The notes: generated by a model from the sequence alone, not told the origin. Counted from the first letter of the stretch, positions 24,396 through 33,515 are shown. The stretch is DNA of 54,625 bases from Candidatus Magasanikiibacteriota bacterium (GCA_002716765.1 PBBY01000004.1:1-54625); one strand, 5' to 3'. Made by a program: numbers and translations.

Positions 24396-26180
24396 TTAGC
24401 TTTTTGTCATAAACACCTGTTCGTTCATATTTCCTTGAATCGGCATGTTTTGTTGATGCATAATATATCCTGGGGCAGTAATAGTCATGGTATATACAGC
24501 ATTATTAAGATTATTAAAAAATACTTGGCCTGGCATGGTGCAATCAGAAGTTTTTTCAAATGAAATAGCGGAAAGCGCTGGAGAAAGTGTAGAGGATGGA
24601 GTGGAAAAATGTGCAAAATACCGAAGATAGCGATGATCTGTATCTAATTGTATTCCTTGTGATGTAATATAGTATGAATTTGGTGTACCGTCTGGACCAA
24701 GGTATTCCCAATCCTGCTCTATTGGTTCATCGCTTGTTGCTAACTGCATTTTGAGACTATTGTATGGTAAAAATCGGTTTTGTATTTTTGGATTTGGCAC
24801 AATCCGAACCAATTGCTGCGCTTCTTCTCCTAAATCTACAATAGATGACTCTATGTATCCGTTTGGTATGTATGATGTTCCTGCTTTGGTAAGGCGAATA
24901 TTTCCTGGCTCGGAAAACACATCTACTGTGGCGCTGTCGTCCCAATACTTACTTGTGTTAGTAAAAAGTAATTGGTTGTTGCCACCAGACCAATCTGTTT
25001 GTGTTATGACACTTCCTGCGGTGGTGTGTTCTGTGGTTTGGTTATTTACTGTAAGAGAAACGGTAGCATTTGGAATAATAGCATTGGTTTCTTGGTCTAA
25101 AACAGAAATACGTGCAGTATGTTCGGATCCTTCGCCAATAATAATAGATAAATCATGAATGGTGCCAGGGGCAAGCGGTGTTGGGGTTGGCGGAGACGAG
25201 CCAATAATAACAAAACCAGGAACTTGCGGTATAATACGTTCGGGCAATATATTTTCAAAAAAAGCAGTACCTGTATTATCTGATAATTGTGTGGTATTAA
25301 GTAAATAAATGTCAGGTTCTGTACCAAGAAGAGTTTCTCCGGTAAGACTTATTTCGGTATTTGCTTGCGGTACGCATGCTTGGTCACGAATATGTAACCG
25401 AAGCGTGGCTTGTGCATCTATAATAACGGTTTTTTCTGTTAGCTCGCCATCCGTAATGGTAAGTGGTGGATTTGTTGGGTTGGGATTTGCTTCTGAAGCA
25501 ATAATGGATTGGGCTGTGGTAAATCCGTTTTTTGTAACAGTAAATGCGTATTCGTTTATACCAATTGGAATTTGCGGTAACAATATTTTTCCTTCGGCAT
25601 TGGTAGAATCAATAATAGAGAGTGGGGGATTGAGTGAGCGTGACGTAATATGCACTTGGGCTTGCTGAATAGGTTGGCCAGCAGTATCGCGTACTATAAT
25701 GGTAAGTGCACCAGTATTTTCTGCAAGATCTTCATTTGGTGAAAATAAATACGCAGACGCGTGCCCGGTAAGTGTACTATTGCAATTGGTGCAGTGTGTT
25801 TCTACAAATATATGTTTATAATCAGCCGGTTGTGCGTCTGGTGGATTGCTTGTAGTAGTACCGTCTGTTGGGTGGTCTATAAAACGAACGGTTCGCGTGA
25901 TAATAATTTCTTGGTTTTGGAAGGTGTGTGTCTGGGTTTTTTGTAATATTCCGGCTGGGATTCCTTCTAAAATACCAATATCACTATAATTAAGGTTTTG
26001 TATTGCTACCAAATCATTTTTTGCTACTTGTGACAGTGTGGAATGTAAACTGGTGGTTTGTATTAGTTTTGCTACCATACGAACCCCAGCAATAACACCA
26101 AAAGCAAATAATATAAAAATACTAACAGAAACGAGTATTTCTATTGTGCTAAATCCACGAGTATTATATGTGTGTTTCAT
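24396..26180 (-). CDS. Large type IV prepilin with Ig/carboxypeptidase-regulatory-like domains
   Basis: The ORF track starts at a TTG inside a terminator T run; the real start is MKHTYNTRGFSTIEIL (ATG 26180), giving 594 residues. The class III signal is RG/FSTIEILVSV (Glu +5), then a hydrophobic helix. About residues 140-340 contain at least two carboxypeptidase-regulatory/Ig-like repeats (GALTIIVRDTAGQPIQQAQV and HTARISVLDQETNAIIPNATV). The C-terminal part is beta-rich and ends NNAVYTMTITAPGYIMHQQ. A pilin this large with surface domains is a likely tip adhesin; that is inference. It is the first gene of the minor pilin operon. Confidence 0.8.
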   Translation of the reverse strand: MKHTYNTRGFSTIEILVSVSIFILFAFGVIAGVRMVAKLIQTTSLHSTLSQVAKNDLVAIQNLNYSDIGILEGIPAGILQKTQTHTFQNQEIIITRTVRFIDHPTDGTTTSNPPDAQPADYKHIFVETHCTNCNSTLTGHASAYLFSPNEDLAENTGALTIIVRDTAGQPIQQAQVHITSRSLNPPLSIIDSTNAEGKILLPQIPIGINEYAFTVTKNGFTTAQSIIASEANPNPTNPPLTITDGELTEKTVIIDAQATLRLHIRDQACVPQANTEISLTGETLLGTEPDIYLLNTTQLSDNTGTAFFENILPERIIPQVPGFVIIGSSPPTPTPLAPGTIHDLSIIIGEGSEHTARISVLDQETNAIIPNATVSLTVNNQTTEHTTAGSVITQTDWSGGNNQLLFTNTSKYWDDSATVDVFSEPGNIRLTKAGTSYIPNGYIESSIVDLGEEAQQLVRIVPNPKIQNRFLPYNSLKMQLATSDEPIEQDWEYLGPDGTPNSYYITSQGIQLDTDHRYLRYFAHFSTPSSTLSPALSAISFEKTSDCTMPGQVFFNNLNNAVYTMTITAPGYIMHQQNMPIQGNMNEQVFMTKS

Positions 26181-26193
26181 GAGAGTAAAAACC

Positions 26194-26219
26194 AAAAAAA
26201 CAAGACGTGGTTCGTCTTG
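26194..26219 (-). terminator. Terminator between the coiled-coil gene and the prepilin operon
   Basis: Minus strand CAAGACG-AACCA-CGTCTTG followed by TTTTTTT. It ends 14 bases before the prepilin ATG. A TGCTATACT extended -10 (26223-26231) lies just upstream, so a start site there would fall inside this hairpin. Confidence 0.75.
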
Positions 26220-26301
26220 CGTAGTATAGCATAAAAATATATTTCTAGCATTGCATATGTCGAAGATTTTTTTGTTGTATTACCTGTTCGTTCAACAATA
26301 A

Positions 26302-26769
26302 CTACGCTTCTATTGTTTGTGTTATGAGTTGGTCTACCATGTTTCGTGCTTTTTCTTCTGCATCATTGGTAGAAAGGTGTGGTTGCGTTGTTTGTATGTC
26401 TATAGTTTGTGCACGAATCAACTCTTCTTTCATGGATAACAATTCATTTCTGTATGCTGCAATCCGTTCTTTTAGTTTCTCTACTTGCTCTTCATCTTGT
26501 TGCACCGAACCTGCATCATTTGTTTGTGTTGTGGCAAGTTGTAACTGGGTGCGCAGTTGTTTTATGAGTTTTTTGACTTGTGCAATGTGTACTAAAATAT
26601 TCTTCATCATGGATTTGCTTGTTTTCATTTCCTTTACCAAATAATCTGCACGTTCTAATGTGGCAGCAGCACGTTCTTCTGGGCTTAGTTCCTGTTCTTT
26701 CGTTTCTTTTTTTTCTGCATCACTCTCACGTGATTCAAAGGATGGTTTTTTTTCAAATGTGTCGGACAT
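26302..26769 (-). CDS. Coiled-coil orphan protein
   Basis: 155 residues, charged, with no signal or membrane segment. After a Glu/Lys-rich start (about 1-35) it is almost continuous helix with a heptad pattern (about 35-125), then an Asp/Glu/Thr-rich end. I do not recognise a family. It is a single gene between two terminators. It could be a scaffold or chaperone for neighbouring surface systems, but nothing in the sequence proves it. Confidence 0.6.
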   Translation of the reverse strand: MSDTFEKKPSFESRESDAEKKETKEQELSPEERAAATLERADYLVKEMKTSKSMMKNILVHIAQVKKLIKQLRTQLQLATTQTNDAGSVQQDEEQVEKLKERIAAYRNELLSMKEELIRAQTIDIQTTQPHLSTNDAEEKARNMVDQLITQTIEA

Positions 26770-26848
26770 ACTATATAAAAAATAAATACAATAACTTTCT
26801 TATTGTAACACGATGCTACTTAGGCTGTATAGTAATGTGGAGAAAATA

Positions 26849-26876
26849 AAAAAACTCTTTTTATAAGAGTTTTTTT
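26849..26876. terminator. Terminator after rpsR
   Basis: AAAACTCTT-TTTATA-AAGAGTTTTTTT ends the rpsF-ssb-rpsR transcript on the minus strand; the A run gives it potential in both directions. Confidence 0.75.
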
Positions 26877-26882
26877 AGGTTT

Positions 26883-27098
26883 TTATTTTGGGACAAATGG
26901 AATAAGTCCGGCGATTCGTGCTTTTTTTATGGCTTTTGCCACCTTTCTTTGGTATTTTGCCGAAAGACCACTTCTTCTTCGTGGGCGGATTTTTCCATAT
27001 GAAGAAAGGAATCTTCGTAACACATCAACGTCTTGAAAGTCGACGGTAGGAATGTTGTTTGCCTTAAAAAAACACTTTCGTTGTCGTTTCTTTTGCAT
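26883..27098 (-). CDS. rpsR: 30S ribosomal protein S18
   Basis: 71 residues, normal length. The signature region is intact: CFFKANNIPTVDFQDVDVLRRFLSSYGKI, then PRRRSGLSAKYQRKVAKAIKKARIAGLIPF. It binds the central domain of 16S rRNA next to S6, encoded upstream in the same operon. It is the last gene before a terminator and lies 20 bases after ssb. No Shine-Dalgarno is visible. Confidence 0.97.
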   Translation of the reverse strand: MQKKRQRKCFFKANNIPTVDFQDVDVLRRFLSSYGKIRPRRRSGLSAKYQRKVAKAIKKARIAGLIPFVPK

Positions 27099-27118
27099 AA
27101 TATTTAGTAAATGTATGG

Positions 27119-27559
27119 TTAAAATGGTATATCTTCTACTTTAATTTCGTCTGTGCCAACGTCTGGGGTTTGTGGACCTGGATCGATTGGTGTAGGAGGA
27201 TTATCTTGGGATGGTGCGACTCCGGAACCTTTTGGTCCATCGAGCATAATGAGGTTGTCTACGACTATTTCTGTTCGGTATCGTTTTGAACCATCTTGTG
27301 CGTCCCAGCTTCGTGTTTCAATTCTGCCTTCTATATATACTCGTCTTCCTTTAGAGAGATATTGTCCGGCAATGTCTGCGAGCTTTCCCCACAAAACACA
27401 ATTGTGGAACTCTGTTCGTTCTTGTTTTACCCCACTTTGATCGGTCCAAATTCTTCCGGTTGCAACGGCAAATGAAGCAACATTTCGACCATTTGGTGTG
27501 GTACGAACTTCTGGGTCTCTGGTAAGGCGTCCAAGTATTGATGCGCGATTAAGGTCCAT
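27119..27559 (-). CDS. ssb: Single-stranded DNA-binding protein
   Basis: 146 residues. An OB fold (about 1-108) has the standard signature LNRASILGRLTRDPEVR, TEFHNCVLWGKLADI and KGRRVYIEGRIETRSW. A flexible Pro/Gly-rich linker leads to the acidic protein-interaction tip VEDIPF. It coats single-stranded DNA during replication and repair. The position between rpsF and rpsR is the classic bacterial order. Confidence 0.97.
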   Translation of the reverse strand: MDLNRASILGRLTRDPEVRTTPNGRNVASFAVATGRIWTDQSGVKQERTEFHNCVLWGKLADIAGQYLSKGRRVYIEGRIETRSWDAQDGSKRYRTEIVVDNLIMLDGPKGSGVAPSQDNPPTPIDPGPQTPDVGTDEIKVEDIPF

Positions 27560-27585
27560 AGAATAAAACTATTAGATAGATAAAA

Positions 27586-28149
27586 TTAAATGTCAGCGAT
27601 GTCTTTTTCTAGAATTTCATCTAGTTTTTTATTAATATCTTCTATGTCTTTTTCTTCTTGTGGAGCAACGTCTTCTTCTGGTGTCGATACTTCCTTTTTT
27701 GTTTCAGGTGCTTTTTCTGTTTTTTCCTGTTTTACTTCTTCTTTGACTACGTTTTTCTTTTCTGGTTTAACTGTATCTTCTTTTTCAGCCTTCTTTTGAG
27801 AAAATTTTTCACTCCTTTGCTTCATTTGTTGAATCTTTGCCTCTTTTTTATTATGCTCTTCTTCATTGTATACATGAAGCATGGTACGAAGTATGTCAGT
27901 TACAAGACGTAGTTTTTCTTTTATGGTTGCAACTTGCGTAGTTTCTGAACTGAATAGTATGGTGTAAAAATAACCATATCGAATGTGCTTCATTGGGTAG
28001 GCAAGTCGGCTTTTTCCCCCTTCTTTTGTTTTTATGTCTTCTGCACCATTTTCTTTCATGATGTCTAAGATTGACTGGATTTTTGCATTGCTTTCTTCTT
28101 CTGTAAGGGTTCCTGGTAAAATACAGAACAATTCATACATGTGTTTCAT
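27586..28149 (-). CDS. rpsF: 30S ribosomal protein S6 with long charged tail
   Basis: 187 residues against about 95-130 usually. Residues 1-98 are the S6 fold (MYELFCILPGTLTEEE, then LAYPMKHIRYGYFYTILF and a closing strand). An extension of about 85 residues is almost entirely Lys, Glu, Pro and Val and ends in an acidic helix (EDINKKLDEILEKDIADI). ATG 28149 and the ATG three codons later are both possible starts. The consensus promoter at 28213-28241 drives the operon. E. coli S6 receives post-translational C-terminal glutamates; here acidic sequence is encoded, and the comparison is only suggestive. Confidence 0.93.
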   Translation of the reverse strand: MKHMYELFCILPGTLTEEESNAKIQSILDIMKENGAEDIKTKEGGKSRLAYPMKHIRYGYFYTILFSSETTQVATIKEKLRLVTDILRTMLHVYNEEEHNKKEAKIQQMKQRSEKFSQKKAEKEDTVKPEKKNVVKEEVKQEKTEKAPETKKEVSTPEEDVAPQEEKDIEDINKKLDEILEKDIADI

Positions 28150-28212
28150 AGTCAGTTTGAATTATACATTATTATGTATTGTATTATAATATATGAGTAT
28201 ATTTGTGCGCAT

Positions 28213-28241
28213 ACTATACCAATTCTTATTTTTTTTGTCAA
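28213..28241 (-). promoter_or_regulatory. Promoter of the rpsF-ssb-rpsR operon
   Basis: Minus strand TTGACA (28236-28241), 17 bases, TATAGT (28213-28218). Confidence 0.85.
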
Positions 28242-28279
28242 GACGCCAAAAAGGGTTTGTTTTGTATAATCTTGTGCTA

Positions 28280-28288
28280 TGGTATACT
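28280..28288 (+). promoter_or_regulatory. Extended -10 of the surface-protein operon
   Basis: TGGTATACT about 65 bases before the ATG at 28353. In the leader AAGAGT...ACTCTT followed by CTTTTT could be a weak attenuator. Confidence 0.45.
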
Positions 28289-28352
28289 GTATCATATATT
28301 ATACCCCAAGAGTAGTATAAAACTCTTCTTTTTGTGTATAATAGTCAATTAT

Positions 28353-29024
28353 ATGCATATTTCAAGCAAAATACAAGGTGGCATTGTATTATTGAGCACC
28401 TTTTTCCTTTTTGGTGCCACAACACCATTAACTAGTCAGATAAGTGGTGGGGATTACACTATTTATGCTGATTCTTTTGGTTTTGCCGAAAACACTTCAG
28501 TTTCTGGTGGGGATGTTACTCTTTATCACACAGGAGGAGAATTTGGTGTGGCGTCATCCACTGGTGGTACATTTGTATTACGGCCTGGATATCAGGCATT
28601 AGAACGAGGTACTATTTCATTTTCCTCTAAAAATGGCGAAAATGCTGTGGCATTTGGTCAAGCGCTTGATTCTGCGGTTTCTGCTAGCTCATTAGTTTTT
28701 TCTGTTACATCAGAATCATTATCTGGATATACTGTTACTGTAACAGAAGATGGAAACCTTCGTGATGGAGAAAATGATATAGATGATGTTGTCGATGGTG
28801 AAGTGACTGCAGGATCGGAAGAATATGGTATCCGAACCGTTGGTGGCGATGGTGATTTGGTGGCAGATACAGCTATTACCAATAATTTGGTAGTAATAAG
28901 TAATGATAACCCAGTAGAAAACCGTGAAACAACTGTAGAATTTCGTGTTGCAATAGATAATGACGTGACAGTCGAGGGGGATTATGCACACACCATAACA
29001 TTTACCGCGACCGCAAATCCATAA
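28353..29024 (+). CDS. Secreted WxL-like surface protein
   Basis: The ORF opens at 28203, but a clean signal peptide starts at MHISSKIQGGIVLLSTFFLFG (ATG 28353), giving 223 residues. The first 50 codons of the track overlap the divergent promoter region. The mature part is Gly/Ser/Thr-rich beta: two copies of a SGGD-x-T-x-Y module (ISGGDYTIYAD and VSGGDVTLYHT), then a domain ending GDYAHTITFTATA like the last strand of WxL or coat-protein-U-type domains. No canonical W-x-L is present, so the WxL link rests on the neighbour. There is no anchor; it probably binds the surface or its downstream partner. The next gene starts three bases after the stop. Confidence 0.65.
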   Translation: MHISSKIQGGIVLLSTFFLFGATTPLTSQISGGDYTIYADSFGFAENTSVSGGDVTLYHTGGEFGVASSTGGTFVLRPGYQALERGTISFSSKNGENAVAFGQALDSAVSASSLVFSVTSESLSGYTVTVTEDGNLRDGENDIDDVVDGEVTAGSEEYGIRTVGGDGDLVADTAITNNLVVISNDNPVENRETTVEFRVAIDNDVTVEGDYAHTITFTATANP

Positions 29025-29027
29025 TAT

Positions 29028-29915
29028 ATGACTCGTATCCAGTATTATATTCTTATTTGTTTTGTGGCGGTGGTTTTTTTTTCTGATACCAAACAAAGTC
29101 ATGCGATCACTATTTCCCCATTACGTCATGCTATTGTTTTAGAAAAAGGAGAAGAAAGAACTGTCTCGCTTGCGGTATATAATGAAACGGCAGAGGTTGT
29201 GACTGTTGTACCAGAAGTAGATGCGTTTTCTATTCATCCAAAAACAGGGGTTGCCCAGTTTGGGGCACCAGACAAAGCTAAAACATGGATAAGTGCGGCA
29301 CAAAAAAACCAAACCATTGTACCGGGCGACCAAAAACAATTAGACTTTCTTATTCGTGTACCAAAAGACGCAAAAGCAGAATCACACCATATTGGATTAT
29401 TTGCAACACAGCCGTCTACTTTGGGTGCGGTAACGATCGGTTCTCGAACAGGTTCGTTATTATCACTACACATTGCCGGAGAGGTAGAAGAGTCTATAGC
29501 CTTACGTGATTTTTCTGTAGAAAAAAAATTGGTTACCACACCAAAAACAACTCTGTTTCTTCATCTTAATAATGCGGGGACAATTCACCTGGTACCAACT
29601 GGCGGTATTCGCCTAATAAACAGAAAAGGAGAGATATTGGAAGATATATCGATCAACCCAGAAGAAAGTAGTGTGTTAAACGGAGAGCAATTTGTTCGTA
29701 ACTATGCCACATCTCAGCTATCTGTTAAAGATGTGGGAAAAATACGCGTACAACTATATATGAAATATGGTATTACACACCGTGAAATGAGTCATGAAAT
29801 TGCCTTTTGGTATATACCAAAAATACTTTTTTATGGCGGTATTTTTTTTGGTATTAGTATATTAATAGGTATGGTTAGTGTGTGGTATAAAAAATTATTA
29901 TACGCCAATGACTAA
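29028..29915 (+). CDS. DUF916-like membrane-anchored surface protein (WxL-interacting type)
   Basis: 295 residues: a signal peptide (about 1-26, SHA/ITISPL), two Ig-like domains (ITISPLRHAIVLEKGEERTVSLAVYN, about 26-130; and SIALRDFSVEKKLVTTPKTTLFLHLNN, about 155-240) and a C-terminal membrane helix (about 263-287, ILFYGGIFFGISILIGMVSVWY) with a short basic tail. This order matches DUF916/WxL-interacting proteins, which in Firmicutes hold WxL proteins at the envelope. Its neighbour 28353-29024 is the likely partner. The last eight bases overlap the next gene (ATGACTAA), so translation is coupled. Confidence 0.72.
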   Translation: MTRIQYYILICFVAVVFFSDTKQSHAITISPLRHAIVLEKGEERTVSLAVYNETAEVVTVVPEVDAFSIHPKTGVAQFGAPDKAKTWISAAQKNQTIVPGDQKQLDFLIRVPKDAKAESHHIGLFATQPSTLGAVTIGSRTGSLLSLHIAGEVEESIALRDFSVEKKLVTTPKTTLFLHLNNAGTIHLVPTGGIRLINRKGEILEDISINPEESSVLNGEQFVRNYATSQLSVKDVGKIRVQLYMKYGITHREMSHEIAFWYIPKILFYGGIFFGISILIGMVSVWYKKLLYAND

Positions 29916-32900
29916 ACAGAAAAATAATTCACTTGGATTTATGTATGGATTTTTTTTCTCTGTATTTTTTGGTACATTTTTTTTGGGGCAAACTGTTTTT
30001 GGTTTTGCTGTAGACGTTACAACAAGTGTGACTTATGGTTGTGGTAATGGGGTAAAAGAAGCGGGAGAAGAATGTGAAGGAAATGATTTTGGTGGAAAAA
30101 ATTGTTTTAATAGAGGATTTAATGGTGGTACATTACAATGTATTAACTGTCGTATAGATACTAGTAATTGTGAGGTTGCGCCAGGTCAGGGTGCGCCAGC
30201 TGCACCACCTCAGCCACCAGACCCAGTTTGTGGAAATGAAATAGTGGAATTCGGAGAAGTATGTGACGATGGAAATGACATAGAAACTGATGCATGTCTT
30301 TCTACTTGTGTTGCTGCAGCATGTGGTGATGGATTTATTCAGGAAGGTGTTGAAGTATGTGACGATGGAAATGACATAGAAACTGACGCATGTCTTTCTA
30401 CTTGTGTTGCTGCAGCATGTGGTGATGGATTTATTCAGGAAGGTGTTGAGGCGTGCGATGATGGGAATATTGCCAATAATGATGGGTGTTCCAATATTTG
30501 CGAAGAAGAAGCGCCTGCGGTAAATTGTGGAAATCAAGAAATTGACGAAGGAGAGGAGTGTGATGACGGGAATATACTTCCAGGAGATGGTTGTGATATT
30601 GCTTGCATTGTTGAAGTCTGTGGTAATGGTGTTGTGCAAGCTGGCGAGGATTGTGACGATGCTAATCAGGATAATACCGATGCCTGTTTAAATAATTGTA
30701 CCGCTGCTTTTTGTGGTGACGGTATTGTTCATGCAGAAGTGGAAGCGTGCGATGATGGGAATATTGAGGATGGAGACGCATGTAATGCAGAATGTGAAAT
30801 TCCAGAAGTGGCGATTTGTGGAAATGGTATACAAGAAGCCGAAGAAGCTTGTGATGATGGAAATCAAAATAATGGAGATGTATGCACCAACTTATGTAGT
30901 GTGGCGGTGTGTGGCGATGGTTTGGTTCACGAAAACGTAGAGGCCTGTGATGATGGAAATCAAAATAATGAAGATGTTTGTACGAATCAATGTGTGATTG
31001 CGGTTTGTGGTGATGGTATTGTTCGTGCAGAAACAGAAGAGTGCGACGATGGAAATAATATTAACAATGATGGGTGTTCGGCGCAATGTACTAATGAAGT
31101 GGAGCCGGTTTGTGGTGATGGTATTTTGCAATTTTTAGAAGAGTGCGACGATGGTAATAATGACGATACAGATAATTGTACCAATAATTGTGCTTTTGCA
31201 ATTTGTGGAGACACCATTATTCGTGCTGGCGTGGAACAATGCGACGATGGTAATAATGACGATACCGATGTGTGCACCAATCAATGTTTGGTTGCAATTT
31301 GTGGTGACGGATCGGTGCATGTTGGTGTGGAGCAGTGTGATGATGGAAACGTGCAAGATAACGATGGTTGTTCTGCGCAATGTGTAAATGAGGTTCAGCC
31401 AGCATGTGGTGATGGTATTGTTCAACCCCCGGAAGAGTGTGATAGTAATTTGTTTGGTGGAAATAGTTGTATTACCAAAGGGTTTGTTGGAGGAGATTTG
31501 TTGTGTGATGCTGTGTGTAGAATCAAAACAGATAATTGTTTGCCAAGAGTCTTACGTGAACAAGATCCAGAAAATCCTATTATTGCACTAGAAGAACCAT
31601 TAGAAGAACCAGAAATTCCTCGTATTGGGTTAGGAAATATTATTATTACCATTGGAAATGGAAAAATTCGTGCAGGGACACAAGAGCGTCGTATTACGAC
31701 ATTGGTTGGCGATACCATTACATTTGCTGCCGAAAACAAACTTTTCGAGGATTTTGATATTACACGTATCACTATTGTTGGTAACGGACAAGCAAAAGAA
31801 TTACGTTTTCGCGCAGATAAAAATAGATATCTTATTACACACACCGTTGACCGGGTTGGAGAAACACCGCTTCAAATGATTGTAGAATATGGCGATGGTG
31901 AATCAATTCCAACCCCTTTTGCAGTTATTGGAGAAATGCGTGGTAGTATTAGCGACGAAAATGGTAACGGAATTGTTGGTGCAACTATTACGCTTATAGA
32001 TGAAAAAACTGACAATGAATGGAATGGGCAATTATATAATCAACAAAACCCGGCCGCAACACAAGCACCAAATGGAACCTATGGATTTATTGTTCCAAAT
32101 GGAAAGTACATCATGCGTATAGAAAAAGAAGGGTTTCACACAAAAGAAACATTTACGCTTCGCATTACTGATAATATTGTACAGCAGTCATTTACTTTGG
32201 TAGCATTATTACCGCCGCTACAAGAAGATATTGCAGAAATTTTGGCACAAGATATTCCTGCGGTTGCAAAAATAGGACAAGTTGCCGAAGTAATTACCAA
32301 AAAATTAGGAGAAAATACTAAACTTGCTGCACAGGCTGTAGTAGAAACAGCGCAACTTATAGATGAAATTGCCGACGACCCATTGGTAGAAGAAATTACC
32401 GAAGAAGTTGTTGTTCCGGCTGGTGGAAGTGCTGTTACGGTTGTAATGGCACCATCACTGTGGAACATTATTTTACCATTAACACGATTTTTATTTTTAC
32501 AACCACTGCTATTATTATCCAGAAGGAAAAAACGTGAATGGGGAATGGTCTATAATAGTTTAACAAAGCTACCTATAGATTTGGCTGTCGTTCGCATTAT
32601 TGATGCAAAAACAAAAAAAGTAAAACAATCTCGGGTAACCGATGGAAAAGGAAGGTTTTTGTTTATTGCCGAACCGGGGTCATATATTTTGGAGATTGCA
32701 AAAAGTGGTTTTTCGTTCCCTTCAACTATTTTACAAAATACGAAACAAGATGGTGCATTTGCCGAGGTGTATCATGGAGAACCAATTGTGGTGACAGAAG
32801 AAGGTGTTGGTGTCACGCCAAACATCCCACTTGATCCAGCTGGTGCAGAAAAAACACCAAAAAGAATTATTTGGGAAAAGCGTATGCGCATTGTACAGCA

Positions 32901-33414
32901 TGGATTTTCTTTGTCCGGAGTATTTTTTACGTCGATCTCGGTATATGTAACACCAACACCAACTGTTTTTGCTTTTCTTGGGTTACATATACTTCTGTAT
33001 TTTGGATTTGTCCATTTTGTTAAACCAAAAAAACCAAAAGGGTGGGGAATTATTTACGATACCAATTCCAAAGAACCGCTTTCACAAGCTGTTGTTCGGT
33101 TGTTTACCAAAGAATATAATAAATTGGTTTCTACGTTTGTTACAGACAGAAAAGGACGATACGCCTTTTTGGTTGGGCCAAGTACTTATTTTTTAACCAT
33201 GCAAAAAAAGGGATATACAAACGAATCAATTGATCCAATTGTGGTAAAAGCAAAAAAAGGTGAAGAGGGTATTATTAAAACAGATGCTGCATTACAAAAA
33301 GAAAATGGTAACAATGCGTCTACAAAACCTGCAGAAGCTCCAGAAAAATTACCAGTAGTACCGACAGAGGGTGAGTTAAAAATAGAAGAAGAGTTACCGC
33401 AAGAAAAAAAGTAG
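29908..33414 (+). CDS. Giant surface protein with twelve Cys-rich DUF4215-type repeats
   Basis: The track starts at 29878; MTKQKNNSLGF (ATG 29908) gives a coupled start and a standard signal peptide, 1168 residues. After the signal come a CGNGVKEAGEEC module, twelve E-x-CDD(G/A)N-x6-D-x-C-x3-C repeats (about 100-505; myxococcal Cys-rich/DUF4215 type), a second GGNSC..GFVGG module, a beta domain, and a carboxypeptidase-regulatory-like domain (ATITLIDEKTDNEWN). Two membrane segments (near 845-870 and 1005-1040) are each followed by a further regulatory-like repeat (W-G-[MI]-[VI]-Y-[ND]). The Cys repeats probably bind calcium or form rigid stalks; the CDDGN loops are acidic. Two repeats at 30259-30450 are almost identical at DNA level. 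Confidence 0.82.
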   Translation: MTKQKNNSLGFMYGFFFSVFFGTFFLGQTVFGFAVDVTTSVTYGCGNGVKEAGEECEGNDFGGKNCFNRGFNGGTLQCINCRIDTSNCEVAPGQGAPAAPPQPPDPVCGNEIVEFGEVCDDGNDIETDACLSTCVAAACGDGFIQEGVEVCDDGNDIETDACLSTCVAAACGDGFIQEGVEACDDGNIANNDGCSNICEEEAPAVNCGNQEIDEGEECDDGNILPGDGCDIACIVEVCGNGVVQAGEDCDDANQDNTDACLNNCTAAFCGDGIVHAEVEACDDGNIEDGDACNAECEIPEVAICGNGIQEAEEACDDGNQNNGDVCTNLCSVAVCGDGLVHENVEACDDGNQNNEDVCTNQCVIAVCGDGIVRAETEECDDGNNINNDGCSAQCTNEVEPVCGDGILQFLEECDDGNNDDTDNCTNNCAFAICGDTIIRAGVEQCDDGNNDDTDVCTNQCLVAICGDGSVHVGVEQCDDGNVQDNDGCSAQCVNEVQPACGDGIVQPPEECDSNLFGGNSCITKGFVGGDLLCDAVCRIKTDNCLPRVLREQDPENPIIALEEPLEEPEIPRIGLGNIIITIGNGKIRAGTQERRITTLVGDTITFAAENKLFEDFDITRITIVGNGQAKELRFRADKNRYLITHTVDRVGETPLQMIVEYGDGESIPTPFAVIGEMRGSISDENGNGIVGATITLIDEKTDNEWNGQLYNQQNPAATQAPNGTYGFIVPNGKYIMRIEKEGFHTKETFTLRITDNIVQQSFTLVALLPPLQEDIAEILAQDIPAVAKIGQVAEVITKKLGENTKLAAQAVVETAQLIDEIADDPLVEEITEEVVVPAGGSAVTVVMAPSLWNIILPLTRFLFLQPLLLLSRRKKREWGMVYNSLTKLPIDLAVVRIIDAKTKKVKQSRVTDGKGRFLFIAEPGSYILEIAKSGFSFPSTILQNTKQDGAFAEVYHGEPIVVTEEGVGVTPNIPLDPAGAEKTPKRIIWEKRMRIVQHGFSLSGVFFTSISVYVTPTPTVFAFLGLHILLYFGFVHFVKPKKPKGWGIIYDTNSKEPLSQAVVRLFTKEYNKLVSTFVTDRKGRYAFLVGPSTYFLTMQKKGYTNESIDPIVVKAKKGEEGIIKTDAALQKENGNNASTKPAEAPEKLPVVPTEGELKIEEELPQEKK

Positions 33415-33480
33415 AAGAATAATCAGAAAACCCTTTTAATTTATCATATAACAATGAAGAAGGTAAAACAAAAGAGGGGT

Positions 33481-33515
33481 AAAAAAATAGTCATGTTACC
33501 ACATGACTATTTTTT
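33481..33515. terminator. Bidirectional terminator between convergent genes
   Basis: AAAAATAGTCATGT-TACC-ACATGACTATTTTTT, a stem of about 14 bp with U runs both ways. It overlaps the last codons and stop of the GT2 gene. Confidence 0.85.

Noticed and set aside
26195-26231. Promoter TGCTATACT driving the prepilin operon
   Set aside because: A start site there would fall inside the terminator hairpin 26194-26219; the match is more likely chance or the hairpin is only a terminator.
30133-31425. Several minus-strand ORFs under the Cys-rich repeats
   Set aside because: They are periodic shadows of the repeat codons of the giant surface protein.
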